From Peteryoungia algae (lineage in GTDB: Bacteria > Pseudomonadota > Alphaproteobacteria > Rhizobiales > Rhizobiaceae), in assembly GCF_030369675.1 (NCBI RefSeq), contig NZ_CP128477.1:4172501-4236500 (forward strand): 64,000 nt of DNA, in the 5' to 3' direction. Shown here piece after piece: positions 27,334-37,525 of this stretch (positions within the stretch are counted from its first letter, which is position 1; every line of letters starts with the position of its first letter). The notes under the pieces are model-generated. The model was not told the DNA's origin, searched no databases, and saw only the letters and a list, made by a program, of their open reading frames with translations. A program made the translations under genes and the position numbers.

Positions 27334-28156
27334 AGAAAAACGATCGGACCCGGCCCAGCCGCGTTTCGACTGGCTGGCGGATCTTGCCCTGATTACAGAC
27401 GCCGCCCGGGAGGCCGGCAAGGTGGCGCTTGCCTATTTCGGCCAGTCACCCGAGGTCTGGTGGAAGAATGAGGGCCGTTCGCCGGTCAGTGCGGCCGACT
27501 ACGCCGCCAATCGTGTTCTGGAAGAGATTCTCCGCCACGCACGGCCGCACTACGGCTGGCTCTCCGAGGAAACGGATGACGACCCGGCGCGTCTCTCATG
27601 CGACACGCTCTTCGTCATCGACCCGATCGACGGCACCCGCGCCTTCCTCGCCGGCAAGGATACCTGGTGCGTGTCGGTGGCCGTCGTCCACAAGGGAAAG
27701 CCCGTCGCCGGAATTCTGGTCGCGCCGTCGCTCGGGGAAGAATTCACAGCCGCGATCGATGAACCCGCTCGCCGCAACGGCCAGGATATCGCCGTCTCGA
27801 CGGTCGGCATCGAGGATAGCATCAAGATCGCCTCCGCCCAGGACATGGTCGCGACTTTCAGCCCGATCTTGCGACCCCGCATCGAACGGGTGGATCACAT
27901 CCCCTCGCTCGCCTATCGGCTGGCTCTCGTGGCCGATGGACGCATCGACGCGACGCTGGTCAAGAAGAGCTCGCATGACTGGGATCTCGCGGCAGCCGAT
28001 CTCATTCTGGCCCGCGCTGGAGGATCGATCACCGATCTCGAAGGACAATCACTCGTATACAACAGGCAAGACGTGACGCATCCGGTGCTCTGTGCAGCAT
28101 CGGCGGACATTCTTCCGGCATTGCTGAAGAACATCTCCCGAATTCCCCGGAGTTGA
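27320..28156 (+). CDS. inositol-monophosphatase-family phosphatase, CysQ-like
   Basis: The TTG at 27320 lies inside the end of pmbA and gives 278 residues. The metal-site motifs are LSEETDDD, DPIDGTRAFLAGKDTW and HDWDLAAADLILARAGG. Rhizobial homologues are usually called 3'(2'),5'-bisphosphate nucleotidase (CysQ), which recycles PAP from sulfate assimilation, but the sequence alone does not exclude an inositol- or histidinol-phosphate substrate. DUF4170 and waaA follow. Confidence 0.88.
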   Translation: MPDSEEKRSDPAQPRFDWLADLALITDAAREAGKVALAYFGQSPEVWWKNEGRSPVSAADYAANRVLEEILRHARPHYGWLSEETDDDPARLSCDTLFVIDPIDGTRAFLAGKDTWCVSVAVVHKGKPVAGILVAPSLGEEFTAAIDEPARRNGQDIAVSTVGIEDSIKIASAQDMVATFSPILRPRIERVDHIPSLAYRLALVADGRIDATLVKKSSHDWDLAAADLILARAGGSITDLEGQSLVYNRQDVTHPVLCAASADILPALLKNISRIPRS

Positions 28157-28218
28157 CCTTTGGGGCGAAATCGCGCAGATGGGTGGCAACTACTTATGAA
28201 TGGGACAAGGCCAAAAAC

Positions 28219-28455
28219 ATGACTGAAACCAACGAAAACAAGCAGCTTCTCCATCTGGTTTTTGGCGGTGAACTGTCGAACCTTGAGGAAGTGCAGTTCC
28301 GCGATCTGAACGCGCTCGACATCGTCGGCATCTTCCCCGATTACGCCAGCGCCCTTGTGGCCTGGAAGGCGCGGGCGCAGGCAACGGTCGACAATGCCCA
28401 TATGCGTTATTTCATCGTCCACATGCATCGGCTGCTGAACCCCTCGGACAAGTGA
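28219..28455 (+). CDS. DUF4170 domain protein
   Basis: The ATG at 28219 gives 78 residues, consistent with the small DUF4170 family found in alphaproteobacteria between CysQ-like and waaA genes. Notable parts are LLHLVFGGELSNLEE, FPDYASALVAWKARAQATVD and RYFIVHMHRLLNP. There is no known function. A longer in-frame start at 28153 exists but lacks similarity-like character. Confidence 0.8.
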   Translation: MTETNENKQLLHLVFGGELSNLEEVQFRDLNALDIVGIFPDYASALVAWKARAQATVDNAHMRYFIVHMHRLLNPSDK

Positions 28456-28607
28456 GCTGAAGGACGGCGGTTCGCTGAGGGCCGCGGGGGATGGCCCACA
28501 AGGGTCACGTTTTGAACTCAGTCTTCTTGCATCTCTCACTTGTGGCGCAGTGACGCCTCCTGAACGGGCAGAATGGCATTGTCGATGAAGATCAGCAGGT
28601 TCGACCG

Positions 28608-29933
28608 ATGGCACTAAGCGATGGCCTGGCCTCCTTTGCCTTGACGTCCTACGGCTGGCTGGGTCTTGCAGCTTACCCTCTGTCGCGCCCCCTGCTGGCC
28701 TATCGTGCGGCCAAGGGCAAGGAAGATCGCGCCCGCCGCGCCGAGCGCTTCGGCAATGCGAGCCTGCCCCGGCCTGCAGGTCCTCTCGTCTGGATCCATG
28801 CGGCAAGCGTCGGCGAAACGACGGCTGTCCTGGCCCTGATGCGGGAACTGCGGCGTCGCGACATCCACGTGCTTCTGACCACGGGCACCGTGACCTCCGC
28901 CGAAGTCGCCAAGAACCGTCTCGGCGACATGGTTCTGCATCAATATGTACCGCTTGATCTCCTGCCGCCCGTTCGCCGTTTCCTGGATTACTGGCAACCG
29001 GACGTCGCCATTGGCGTCGAATCCGAGATCTGGCCGACAACACTCGCCGAGCTCCATCGCCGCCACATTCCCCAGATCCTCGTCAATGCCCGCATGTCGG
29101 ATCGCTCCTTCGACCGCTGGAAGCGCCATCCGGCGATTGCGGAAACCCTGTTCGGCAAGCTCGCTCTGGTGATCGCCCAGTCCGATCTTGATGCGGAGCG
29201 CTTCCGCGATCTCGGCGCCTGGCCGGTCAGCGTATCCGGCAATATCAAGGTCGACAGCGATGCGCCGCCCTGCGACGAGCAGGTGCTCGAGGGCTACCGA
29301 CAGCAGATCGGCACGCGCAAGACCTGGGCGGCGATCTCCACCTTTGAAGGTGAGGAGAAGATCGCCTCCATGGTGCACCGGGCGCTGAAGGCCCATACCG
29401 GGCTTCTGACGGTCCTCGTCCCTCGCCATCCCGACCGTTGCGACGAGATCGAGGCCATGCTGGTCGAGAAGGGGCTTGTGGTCGCCCGCCGCACGCGCGG
29501 CGATGTCATCACGGCGGAAACCGACGTATTCCTCGGCGACACGATCGGCGAGATGGGCCTCTATCTGCGCCTGACCGAAATAGCCTTTGTCGGTCGCTCG
29601 CTCTCGGCAGAGGGCGGCCAGAACCCATTGGAGCCGGCCATGCTCGGCTGTGCCGTGCTGTCGGGTCCGCAGGTCAGCAATTTCCGGGAGAGCTACCAAC
29701 GGCTGGTGCGCAAGGGCTCGGCCCGGATCATCCGCGATGCCGAAATGCTGGCCAAGGCCGTACACTTCCTGATGAGCAATGACGTGGCCCGGTCCAAGAT
29801 GATCGATGCCGGCCTCGAAAGCATGCAGGAAATGCGCGGGGCGCTGACGGCAACGCTCAAGGGACTCGAACCCTACGTCAGTCCGCTCTCGGTCAAGGCG
29901 AAACTCGAACCGCGCAGTGCCAGCCAAGGCTGA
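28608..29933 (+). CDS. waaA: 3-deoxy-D-manno-octulosonic acid transferase
   Basis: The 441-residue inner-membrane GT-B enzyme adds Kdo to lipid IVA in lipopolysaccharide synthesis. The N-terminal hydrophobic segment anchors it; VWIHAASVGETTAVLAL is the signature with the catalytic Glu, and GQNPLEPAMLGCAV lies in the nucleotide-binding domain. lpxK sits two genes downstream, so this is a lipid A assembly cluster with a HAD phosphatase in between. Confidence 0.95.
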   Translation: MALSDGLASFALTSYGWLGLAAYPLSRPLLAYRAAKGKEDRARRAERFGNASLPRPAGPLVWIHAASVGETTAVLALMRELRRRDIHVLLTTGTVTSAEVAKNRLGDMVLHQYVPLDLLPPVRRFLDYWQPDVAIGVESEIWPTTLAELHRRHIPQILVNARMSDRSFDRWKRHPAIAETLFGKLALVIAQSDLDAERFRDLGAWPVSVSGNIKVDSDAPPCDEQVLEGYRQQIGTRKTWAAISTFEGEEKIASMVHRALKAHTGLLTVLVPRHPDRCDEIEAMLVEKGLVVARRTRGDVITAETDVFLGDTIGEMGLYLRLTEIAFVGRSLSAEGGQNPLEPAMLGCAVLSGPQVSNFRESYQRLVRKGSARIIRDAEMLAKAVHFLMSNDVARSKMIDAGLESMQEMRGALTATLKGLEPYVSPLSVKAKLEPRSASQG

Positions 29934-29955
29934 TAGTTGAACCAGGATCGTTCCC

Positions 29956-30663
29956 ATGCTTGAGAAGCCCCGGATTGCCGGCATCCTGTTCGACAAGGAC
30001 GGAACGCTGCTCGATTTCGACGCGAGTTGGGGGCCCGTGAACCGCAAGGTGGCGAAGATGGCCGCGGATGGCGACGCGGCCCTGGCCGACCGCCTGCTTG
30101 AGGCCTGTGGCATGGATCCCGTCACGGGCGACATCGTGCCGGATAGCCTGTTTGCGTCTGGCAACACCATCGAGATTGCCGAAGGCATGATCGAAGCCGG
30201 TTCGCCCTTGACGCTCGATGTTCTGGTGCCACAGATCGACGACTGCTTCGCCGACGCCGCTCAGCTCTCCGTACCGGTTACCGAACTCGCACCGCTTTTC
30301 TCGAGGTTGCATGGCAAGGGTCTGCGCCTCGGCATCGCCTCCAGCGACAACGAGCGCTCGATCCGGGTCGCCGCCGAACGCTTCGGCATCCTGCCATATG
30401 TCGATTTCGTCGCCGGCTATGACAGTGGGCATGGCAAGAAGCCGGAGGCCGGCATGGTGCTCGGCTTCTGTGCCGCGACTGGCCTTGCCCCGTCCGAGGT
30501 CGCCGTCGTCGGTGACAACAATCACGACCTGCACATGGGGCACAATGCCGGTGCCGGCCTCAAGATCGGCGTTCTCTCCGGAACCGGCTCGCGCGAGACG
30601 CTGGCCCTTCATTCCGATCTGGTCCTGGCCGACATCACCGAGCTCGAAGCGGCGATCAACTGA
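29956..30663 (+). CDS. HAD-superfamily phosphatase (phosphoglycolate-phosphatase-like)
   Basis: The 235-residue protein carries HAD motif I (GILFDKDGTLLDF), motif II (LGIASSDNERS), motif III Lys (GHGKKPEAGMV) and motif IV (VVGDNNHDLHMG), with an alpha-helical cap at 15-90 as in class I HADs. The substrate is not evident. It lies between waaA and lpxK, 22 bp after waaA, and may be co-transcribed. It is distinct from KdsC, which has no such cap. Confidence 0.88.
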   Translation: MLEKPRIAGILFDKDGTLLDFDASWGPVNRKVAKMAADGDAALADRLLEACGMDPVTGDIVPDSLFASGNTIEIAEGMIEAGSPLTLDVLVPQIDDCFADAAQLSVPVTELAPLFSRLHGKGLRLGIASSDNERSIRVAAERFGILPYVDFVAGYDSGHGKKPEAGMVLGFCAATGLAPSEVAVVGDNNHDLHMGHNAGAGLKIGVLSGTGSRETLALHSDLVLADITELEAAIN

Positions 30664-30776
30664 GGGTTGGCGTGTCATTTCGGCACGGCTCCGCTTGACC
30701 ATCGCGCAAGCCAGTGGTTCTTGTTGCGCCCAAGGGAAGGCGCCAGAGGGGCGCCGAGGTCACGGCAGGGACGAAA

Positions 30777-31811
30777 ATGGTATCCGAGGCACCGCCTTTC
30801 TGGTGGACCAAGACCGGTTGGCAGGCGATCTGCCTCTACCCGTTATCGTTCGTCTATGGCCGGATTTCCGGCGCCGTCATGCGTCATCGCCGCGGTCATG
30901 TCCTGCCGCTCCCCGTCATCTGTATCGGAAACTTCACCATCGGCGGTGCCGGCAAGACGCCGACCGCGATCGCGATTGCCCGTGCCGCTAAAGCCAAGGG
31001 TTTGAAACCCGGATTCCTGAGCCGCGGTTATGGCGGCTCGCTGGATGTGACCACCGTGGTCGATCCGCATCACCATCGTTCAACCGCCGTCGGTGACGAG
31101 CCACTCCTGCTCGCCCGAGAGGCGCTGACAGTGATCTCCCGTCGCAGAATTGCCGGGGCAGAGAGGCTGGTGGCCGAAGGTGTCGACCTCGTCATCATGG
31201 ATGACGGTTTCCAGAGTGCACGGCTTCTGGTCGACTACGCGCTGATCGTCGTCGACAGCATGCGTGGCATCGGCAATGGCTGGGTCGTGCCCTCGGGTCC
31301 TGTGCGCGCGCCGATCGGCATCCAGATGCGTCAACTCGATGCGATCCTGAAGGTCGGCAAGGGTGATGCAGCCGACCAGTTCGTCCGACAGGCGTCGCGC
31401 AGCGGCAAGCCGGTCCTGGTCGCCAATGTCGTACCGAAGGCGGGTGGCGATCTCGCCGGTAGGTCAGTACTGGCTTACGCAGGCATTGCCGATCCCAACA
31501 AGTTCTATCGCACGCTGGAGGAACTTGGCGCGGTCATCGTCGATCGGCAGGACTTTCCCGATCACCATCATCTGGGTGAGGACGAGGTTTCAGATCTGCT
31601 CGCCCGCGCCGAAAGGCAGGGGCTGCAGCTCGTGACCACGGCAAAGGACAGCGTCCGCCTGTCGGGCGGCCATGGTCGCTCGGGGGAGCTTCAGGAGAAA
31701 TCGAGGGTCGTGGATGTCGACATGGTCTTCGATGATTCCAGGGCACCGGACCTGATCATCGACCATGCGATCCAGGCCTGCCGTCGCCGGCGTCTCGGCA
31801 AGAAGGCCTGA
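30777..31811 (+). CDS. lpxK: tetraacyldisaccharide 4'-kinase
   Basis: The ATG at 30777 gives 344 residues beginning SEAPPFWW; the longer frame from 30714 is not needed. It phosphorylates the 4' position of the lipid A disaccharide at the inner membrane. The N-terminal hydrophobic segment and the Walker A-like [16 protein letters not shown] (about 60) are clear, as are MDDGFQ and the late [13 protein letters not shown]. It converges with the DUF2093 gene with three bases between stop codons. Confidence 0.95.
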   Translation: MVSEAPPFWWTKTGWQAICLYPLSFVYGRISGAVMRHRRGHVLPLPVICIGNFTIGGAGKTPTAIAIARAAKAKGLKPGFLSRGYGGSLDVTTVVDPHHHRSTAVGDEPLLLAREALTVISRRRIAGAERLVAEGVDLVIMDDGFQSARLLVDYALIVVDSMRGIGNGWVVPSGPVRAPIGIQMRQLDAILKVGKGDAADQFVRQASRSGKPVLVANVVPKAGGDLAGRSVLAYAGIADPNKFYRTLEELGAVIVDRQDFPDHHHLGEDEVSDLLARAERQGLQLVTTAKDSVRLSGGHGRSGELQEKSRVVDVDMVFDDSRAPDLIIDHAIQACRRRRLGKKA

Positions 31812-31814
31812 AAT

Positions 31815-32045
31815 TCAGCGCCGCTGGTTGGGCAGTGCGCCCGCACGTTTCTCGGCTTCCAGCGATGCGGCCGCATCGACATAGGCTTCCTGCCGCGCCA
31901 CGCTCCAGTACCGGAGTTCGTCGACCATGACGGGCCGTCCGGTGATCGCGCAGGTGACGAAGGTTCCCGGCGTCAGGATCTGGAAGTCGGCATCCAGATA
32001 GCGGATTTTGGCTTCGCGGTTTCCGCCGCCTTCGAAACGGTTCAT
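31815..32045 (-). CDS. DUF2093 domain protein
   Basis: The ATG at 32045 gives 76 residues typical of DUF2093, a small alphaproteobacterial family: KIRYLDADFQILTPGTFVTCAITGRPVMVDELRYWSVARQEAYVDA. A single Cys in the TFVTCAITG segment is conserved in my recollection. The function is unknown; the gene stands between lpxK and mutL. Confidence 0.82.
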   Translation of the reverse strand: MNRFEGGGNREAKIRYLDADFQILTPGTFVTCAITGRPVMVDELRYWSVARQEAYVDAAASLEAEKRAGALPNQRR

Positions 32046-32139
32046 CACTTTTCTCCTGCGCCGCGTGTCACGGAACTGCAATACAGCGCCCTCCGCGCGA
32101 TTAAAAGATGGCTCGTCGCAAAACCCACCATCTGGCCGC

Positions 32140-33987
32140 TCAGCTGCGCCCGAACAGCCGTTCGATATCAGAGAGCTTGAGCTCCACATAGGTCGGGCGT
32201 CCGTGATTGCACTGACCCGAGCCTGGGGTCTGCTCCATCTGGCGCAAAAGCGCGTTCATTTCCTCGACCCGAAGACGGCGCCCGGATCGCACCGAACCGT
32301 GGCAGGCCATGGTCGCTGCGACATGTTCCAGCTTGGCCGACAGCCGGTCGGCCGTGTCCCATTCTGCAATCTCGTCGGCGAGGTCGCGCACCAGTTGCGA
32401 GGCGTCCATTTCACCGAGCATGGCCGGTGTCTCGCGCACGGCAATCGCGCCCGGGCCGAAGCGTTCGATCGCAAGACCCAGCTGCTCGAGGCTTGCTGCA
32501 TGGACCATCAACCGGTCGCAATCCTCTTCCGGAAGATCGACGATGTCTGGAATGAGCAGACCTTGCGAGGGGAGGCGGCGACCGGAAAGCGCCTTGCGCA
32601 TCTGTTCGAACACGAGCCGCTCATGGGCGGCATGCTGGTCGACGATCACGAGACCATCCTCTGTCTGCGCCACGATGTAATTGGCGTGCACCTGCGCCCG
32701 CGCGGCACCCAGCGGATAAGTCGCGATCGCCTCCACGGATGCGCCCTGAGGGACAGGCGAGGGGATCGGTTCGCTCCGGGCCGTTGGCATGGACAGGCTG
32801 TCGAATGCAACCTGCGCCGCTTCGGCAAAACCATGTGCGGCAGGTGCCGCCGCACCAGCAAAGCCGCCACCGAAGCTCGGCGCTGCACCATGGAATGGCC
32901 GCGACGGCGAGTTGGCCGGCGACCAAGCTTGCGCCGGCTGCGGCGAATATCCGGGACGGAAGGCCCGCAGCATGCCGCCGGCGCCTGTCGTCGCTGCCCG
33001 GTCGCCCTCTCTTTGCAGGGACTGCCGGATGGCGCCGACGATCAGACCGCGCACCAGCGCCGGATCGCGAAAGCGCACGTCGGATTTCGCCGGATGCACG
33101 TTGACGTCGACCAGCGCCGGATCGAGCGTCAGCGACAGCACCGCGACCGGATAGCGCCCCTGCGGAATGGTCTCGGCATAGGCGCCGCGGATCGCCGACA
33201 GGATCTGCTTGTCCTGCACAGGCCGACCATTGACGAAGGCATATTGATGGGCGGAATTGCCCCGATTGAAGGTCGGCACGCCGGCAAAGCCCGATAGCCG
33301 CACATCTTCGCGCTCGGCGTCGAGCTCGATCGCATTGTCCTTGAAGTCGGCGCCCAGGATCTGCGCGATACGCGCCAGGTGATCGTCGCCGGTGCCGGGG
33401 AATTCGAGCGTCGAGCGGTCCGTGCCCGAGAGTACGAAGCGGATCGCCGGGAAGGCGATCGCCATGCGCTTGACGATCTCGGTGATCGCACCCGCTTCCG
33501 CCTTTTCCGTCTTCATGAATTTCAGCCGCGCCGGCGTCGCGAAGAACAGGTCGCGCACCTCGACCGTCGTGCCGGGATTGGCCGCCGCCGGGCGGACGTC
33601 CCCGACCTTGCCGCCAAACACGGCGATCTCCGCCCCACTGTCGGCACCGGCGGGTCGACTGGTGATCGTCAGCTTCGCAACGGAGCCGATCGAGGGGAGG
33701 GCTTCGCCCCGGAAGCCGAGCGAGCGGATGTCGAACAGGGAGTCGTTGAGCTTCGACGTGCAGTGACGGCGTATGGCGAGCGCCAGGTCCTCCGGACCCA
33801 TGCCGCAGCCATTGTCGATCACGCGCAGCAGCGTCTTGCCGCCGCCGGCCGTCGCCACCTCGATCCGGGTGGCGCCGGCGTCGATCGCATTCTCGATCAA
33901 CTCCTTCGCCGCACTGGCCGGCCGTTCGATGACCTCGCCCGCAGCGATCTGGTTGATAAGCGTTTCGGAGAGCTGCTTGATGTTCAT
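32140..33987 (-). CDS. mutL: DNA mismatch repair protein MutL
   Basis: The ATG at 33987 (followed by [25 protein letters not shown]) gives 615 residues. The GHKL ATPase domain shows [19 protein letters not shown] and [13 protein letters not shown], and the [12 protein letters not shown] region follows. A Pro/Ala-rich linker (about 340-420) leads to the C-terminal dimerisation domain. No QxxE-type endonuclease motif (DQHAxxxRxxxE) is complete: [13 protein letters not shown] is present as [14 protein letters not shown], close to the endonuclease form. Confidence 0.96.
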   Translation of the reverse strand: MNIKQLSETLINQIAAGEVIERPASAAKELIENAIDAGATRIEVATAGGGKTLLRVIDNGCGMGPEDLALAIRRHCTSKLNDSLFDIRSLGFRGEALPSIGSVAKLTITSRPAGADSGAEIAVFGGKVGDVRPAAANPGTTVEVRDLFFATPARLKFMKTEKAEAGAITEIVKRMAIAFPAIRFVLSGTDRSTLEFPGTGDDHLARIAQILGADFKDNAIELDAEREDVRLSGFAGVPTFNRGNSAHQYAFVNGRPVQDKQILSAIRGAYAETIPQGRYPVAVLSLTLDPALVDVNVHPAKSDVRFRDPALVRGLIVGAIRQSLQREGDRAATTGAGGMLRAFRPGYSPQPAQAWSPANSPSRPFHGAAPSFGGGFAGAAAPAAHGFAEAAQVAFDSLSMPTARSEPIPSPVPQGASVEAIATYPLGAARAQVHANYIVAQTEDGLVIVDQHAAHERLVFEQMRKALSGRRLPSQGLLIPDIVDLPEEDCDRLMVHAASLEQLGLAIERFGPGAIAVRETPAMLGEMDASQLVRDLADEIAEWDTADRLSAKLEHVAATMACHGSVRSGRRLRVEEMNALLRQMEQTPGSGQCNHGRPTYVELKLSDIERLFGRS

Positions 33988-34266
33988 CGATCCATTTTCG
34001 CGGATTCGGGGCGCTGACGAAAGGTGAAATCGCAAGATGTGGCCGCTCATGCCCATCATTAAGCGGGCCTTAACGGAATGTCTCTAGTTTGATCCATGAC
34101 TTGCGATGTCTCTGCAGCAGGTCTGCTGGCGGCGGAATGAGGACACGGGCCGGAGTGCTCCTCGATTTCACCACTGCCCGAAGCGCTCCCCGGCATGCGT
34201 CCGTCATAGCATCGGCCCGATGCATCTCTCGTTGCCATCAGCGGCGAGGTCCCCAGAGGCAACAGT

Positions 34267-36039
34267 GTGAGCGAGTTTCCACCGGTCCCCGGTCTGGACA
34301 TGAGAGTTGAGGGGCACGACAGTCCGTCGACCGATGCCTCCCTCGACGCTGCTCTGCTGGATGCGGTTTCGGAGGCCTTTTCTGCGGCCCTGATTGTCTA
34401 TGATCGTCACGACCATCTGATATTCGCAAGCCGCAGCGCCCGCCAGTTCATGCCGCTGCCTTCAACCTTTTTCACGCCTGGAACGCGCCTGAGAGACATA
34501 CTCGGTGCAGCCTATGACGCAGGGCTCAGCCATGCCGTGAGCGGCCAGTCCGGGAGCGCGCCGCTCAGCCGGGAAGAATGGCTGACCTGCCAGATCGCCG
34601 CGCATTGGAAGGAACGTTCGGAGCTGCAGTCGAGCGATGACGGCAAGCGCTGGACCCGCTTCTCCAAGCGCAGGCTTTCCTCGGGTTTTGGATTCTGCGT
34701 GATGAGTGACATCACCGAGCAGAAGCGCCGCGAAGAGCAGTGGCGTGCCGACATCGAGCGTGTCCAGCTCACCGAGGAAATCCTCGACAATCTCGCCCAT
34801 CCGGTCTTCGTCCAGGATCGCAATCTCCAGCTCGTCGCCGTCAACAAGGTTTTCTGCTCGGCTGTCTCCGTCGGCGCCGAAAATGCCCTTGGCGGGTCGA
34901 TTGCCAATTTCTTCGAGCCTGAGGTCGCCACCCGGCTATCAGCCGCCTCGCGCCATGTTCTGGAGACGGGCGTCACATCGTCGCTCACCGTGCCATTGCA
35001 GCTCGATGGCGGTCCGCCAAACCCGATCCTCGTACATTTCCAGCGTGTCGGCACACCCGGTCGCTATCTCGTGGTCGCGAGCCTCGGCGAGATGGCGGGC
35101 ACGGCAGGCAGTGTTCCCTATCCGGGCGAGCCTGCCAACTCGCCGGCCGATGGTGACCGGGATCACGGTGTGATTGACGGTCGTCTGACCGGCCGGAAGG
35201 CCTTGCTCGTCACCGGCGACCGGGAGTTCGAAGCGCGTGCGCTCGAAATCCTGCAATTGCTCGGTCTCGACAGTTGCTGTGTCCGCGACGATCAGGAACT
35301 CGATGCATTCCTGTCCGTCGCCCGGTCGGTTGCCGTGGTCGTCGATCTCGCGATCGTCGATGTCGACCTCGACATGCGCTGCCTGGAACTTCTTCAGGCG
35401 GTGGATGTCGACTACCTCACCTTGCAGTATTCCGACATCTCCGGTGACCTTGCCTTCAGTGTGCTCGATCGCATGACTGCCCTGCGGGCGGCACCTGTGC
35501 CGGCGGATGACTGGGAAATCACCACGGAAGATACGCCGTCCTTGCCTGTCCGCGAGCCCCCACCCGAGGCAAGGCTCCCGGAAATCCGCAGCCGCAAGGT
35601 TGCGGCTCCACCGGCCGTCCCTGCGTCGCGATCCCCTCTCTCGCCCTCCATGGTTCTCGTCGCCGAAGACAACGAGATCAACCAGATCGTATTCTCCCAG
35701 ATCCTCGAGGGGCTGGGCTATGCCTACCGCATCTGTGCAGACGGCGAGAGTGCGGTCCGTCTCTGGTCCGAACTCAATCCGGCGATCATCCTGATGGATG
35801 TCACGCTCCCCGGCATCAACGGCTTCGAGGCGGCCCGCCGCATCCGCCAGATGCCGACCGAGGGCGCGGGCCAGACACCCATCATCGGTGTCCTCACCCA
35901 GGCGTTCGATCGCGACCGCGAAGCCTGCTTTGCCTGCGGCATGGACGAGGTGATCCTGAAGCCTCTCAGCCCCGATCTCATCGACCAGGCGATCCGCCGC
36001 CTCGTACCGGACATCGCCCGGCACGCATCGACCGCCTGA
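34267..36039 (+). CDS. PAS-PAS-(pseudo-REC)-REC signalling protein without kinase domain
   Basis: The GTG start (AGAGG about 8 bases upstream) gives 590 residues. A first PAS unit spans about 20-160 (AALIVYDRHDHLIFASRSARQF ... VMSDITEQKRREEQ), then a short coiled linker and a second PAS at 170-280 (ILDNLAHPVFVQDRNLQLVAVN). Residues about 315-405 look like a degenerate receiver without a good acidic pocket. The C-terminal 120 residues are an intact REC domain: AEDN, phosphoacceptor Asp511 in ILMDVTLP, and Lys565 in ILKPL. No HisKA/HATPase core exists. A GGDEF-EAL gene follows 113 bp later. Confidence 0.87.
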   Translation: MSEFPPVPGLDMRVEGHDSPSTDASLDAALLDAVSEAFSAALIVYDRHDHLIFASRSARQFMPLPSTFFTPGTRLRDILGAAYDAGLSHAVSGQSGSAPLSREEWLTCQIAAHWKERSELQSSDDGKRWTRFSKRRLSSGFGFCVMSDITEQKRREEQWRADIERVQLTEEILDNLAHPVFVQDRNLQLVAVNKVFCSAVSVGAENALGGSIANFFEPEVATRLSAASRHVLETGVTSSLTVPLQLDGGPPNPILVHFQRVGTPGRYLVVASLGEMAGTAGSVPYPGEPANSPADGDRDHGVIDGRLTGRKALLVTGDREFEARALEILQLLGLDSCCVRDDQELDAFLSVARSVAVVVDLAIVDVDLDMRCLELLQAVDVDYLTLQYSDISGDLAFSVLDRMTALRAAPVPADDWEITTEDTPSLPVREPPPEARLPEIRSRKVAAPPAVPASRSPLSPSMVLVAEDNEINQIVFSQILEGLGYAYRICADGESAVRLWSELNPAIILMDVTLPGINGFEAARRIRQMPTEGAGQTPIIGVLTQAFDRDREACFACGMDEVILKPLSPDLIDQAIRRLVPDIARHASTA

Positions 36040-36152
36040 TCACCCGAATATTGGGGTATTCCTGGTGTCTGATCCGGATGGATCGATATTATAATTTTAA
36101 AGGTTTGGCCCCATTCTGGCACGCATGGAAAGAACCGTACCAGGAAGCATGA

Positions 36153-37514
36153 ATGGGTCCCGCCCGAAGCGCCCCTGACCAGCAAGATCAGGGCGACCAA
36201 AAGACGATAGGCTACACCGATCGATTGACCGGCCTTGGCAACCGCCACCGGCTGGGCGACAAGGTGCGCCAGCTCGCCGCCGATCGCGCGGCCGACCCCG
36301 CTCCCTTCACCGTCGGTATCGTCAATCTCGATGGCTTCAAGCCGATCAACGACCTTTTCGGTCAGGCCGCCGGCGATGAAATCCTCTGCCAGGTCGCCCA
36401 CCGCCTGAAAGCTTGCGCCCCTGACGGTGCCACCGTCACCCGCCACGACGGCGACGAATTTGCCATTGTCCTGCCGCTCGTCTTCGAGCGTCTCGGGGCT
36501 GAACGCGCCGGTCAACTGATCAAGGATGTGCTGTCGGCCCCATATGATCTCGGCGATCGAAATGTGCGCCTCTCCGCTTCCCTCGGCTTTGCCGTCTATC
36601 CCTTTGCCGGCGAGGATTTCGAGGAACTGATGAAGAGCGCCGAGACGGCGCTTTACCGCTCCAAACGCCGCGGCCGTGGCCAGATCACTGTCTATTCCCG
36701 TGAGATTGCCCAGGAAATGAAGCAGGCGACGCAGCTCGAACAGGCGCTGCGCAATGCCATCATCAACGATACGGTCGACGTGCATTTCCAGCCGATCGTC
36801 CGGCTTCGCGACAACAGGGTCGTTGGCTTCGAGGCGCTCGCCCGCTGGATCGATCCCGACCTGGGTTTCGTTTCTCCGGCCGTCTTCGTGCCGCTTGCGG
36901 AAGAGCGCGGCTTCATCGACACGCTCTCCGAGACGCTCCTGCGCAAGGCCGCAGAAGCGACGCTCGCCTGGCCGCGCGATCTCTTCCTGTCCTTCAATCT
37001 TTCCTCGGTCCAGCTTATGGACCTCCGCACATCCCTGAACACGCTGTCGATCCTGAACAGCGTCGGATTCGACCCGCGCCGCCTGGAGCTCGAGATAACT
37101 GAGACGGCCGTGATGTCGTCTGCCGATACCGCCCGCCTGATCATCAAGCAGCTGAAGGATGCCGGCATCCGTATCTCGCTCGACGATTTCGGCACCGGCC
37201 AGTCGAGCCTCGGCCGATTGAGGGAATTCACCTTCGACAAGGTGAAGATAGACCGGGCTTTTGTTTCGGCAATCACCACCGACCGCACCTCCGAACACAT
37301 CATCAAGGCGATTGTCAGCATGTGCGAAGGTCTGGAGCTCGAGGTTGTCGCCGAGGGCATCGAGACGGAATTCGAAGCGCAGAAGCTGAGAGAACTCGGC
37401 TGCGGTATGGGGCAGGGCTACTATTTCGGCAAACCCGTCGATGCGGCCGCCACCCTGCGTTACCTCGCGGAGCATCACCACGACTTCGCGCTCGTCAACC
37501 GCGCGACCGCCTGA
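36153..37514 (+). CDS. GGDEF-EAL protein with degenerate GGDEF motif
   Basis: The 453-residue cytosolic protein has a GGDEF domain at about 20-180 whose signature reads DGDEF (99-103), and an EAL domain at about 195-440 with an intact EAL (227-229) and DDFGTGQSSL. The EAL half is therefore likely to hydrolyse c-di-GMP, while the cyclase half may be inactive or a GTP sensor. There is no sensory domain of its own, but the PAS-REC protein lies directly upstream, so they may work together. It is convergent with the LysR gene. Confidence 0.9.
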   Translation: MGPARSAPDQQDQGDQKTIGYTDRLTGLGNRHRLGDKVRQLAADRAADPAPFTVGIVNLDGFKPINDLFGQAAGDEILCQVAHRLKACAPDGATVTRHDGDEFAIVLPLVFERLGAERAGQLIKDVLSAPYDLGDRNVRLSASLGFAVYPFAGEDFEELMKSAETALYRSKRRGRGQITVYSREIAQEMKQATQLEQALRNAIINDTVDVHFQPIVRLRDNRVVGFEALARWIDPDLGFVSPAVFVPLAEERGFIDTLSETLLRKAAEATLAWPRDLFLSFNLSSVQLMDLRTSLNTLSILNSVGFDPRRLELEITETAVMSSADTARLIIKQLKDAGIRISLDDFGTGQSSLGRLREFTFDKVKIDRAFVSAITTDRTSEHIIKAIVSMCEGLELEVVAEGIETEFEAQKLRELGCGMGQGYYFGKPVDAAATLRYLAEHHHDFALVNRATA

Positions 37515-37525
37515 ACGCCTTTGCC

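Noticed and set aside
36046..36061. Small inverted repeat GAATA-N6-TATTC between the PAS-REC and GGDEF-EAL genes
   Set aside because: Only five base pairs and AT-rich; expected by chance in a 113-bp gap.
35724..37481. 585-residue minus-strand frame opposite the GGDEF-EAL gene
   Set aside because: Shadow without motifs; the plus-strand domains are well conserved.
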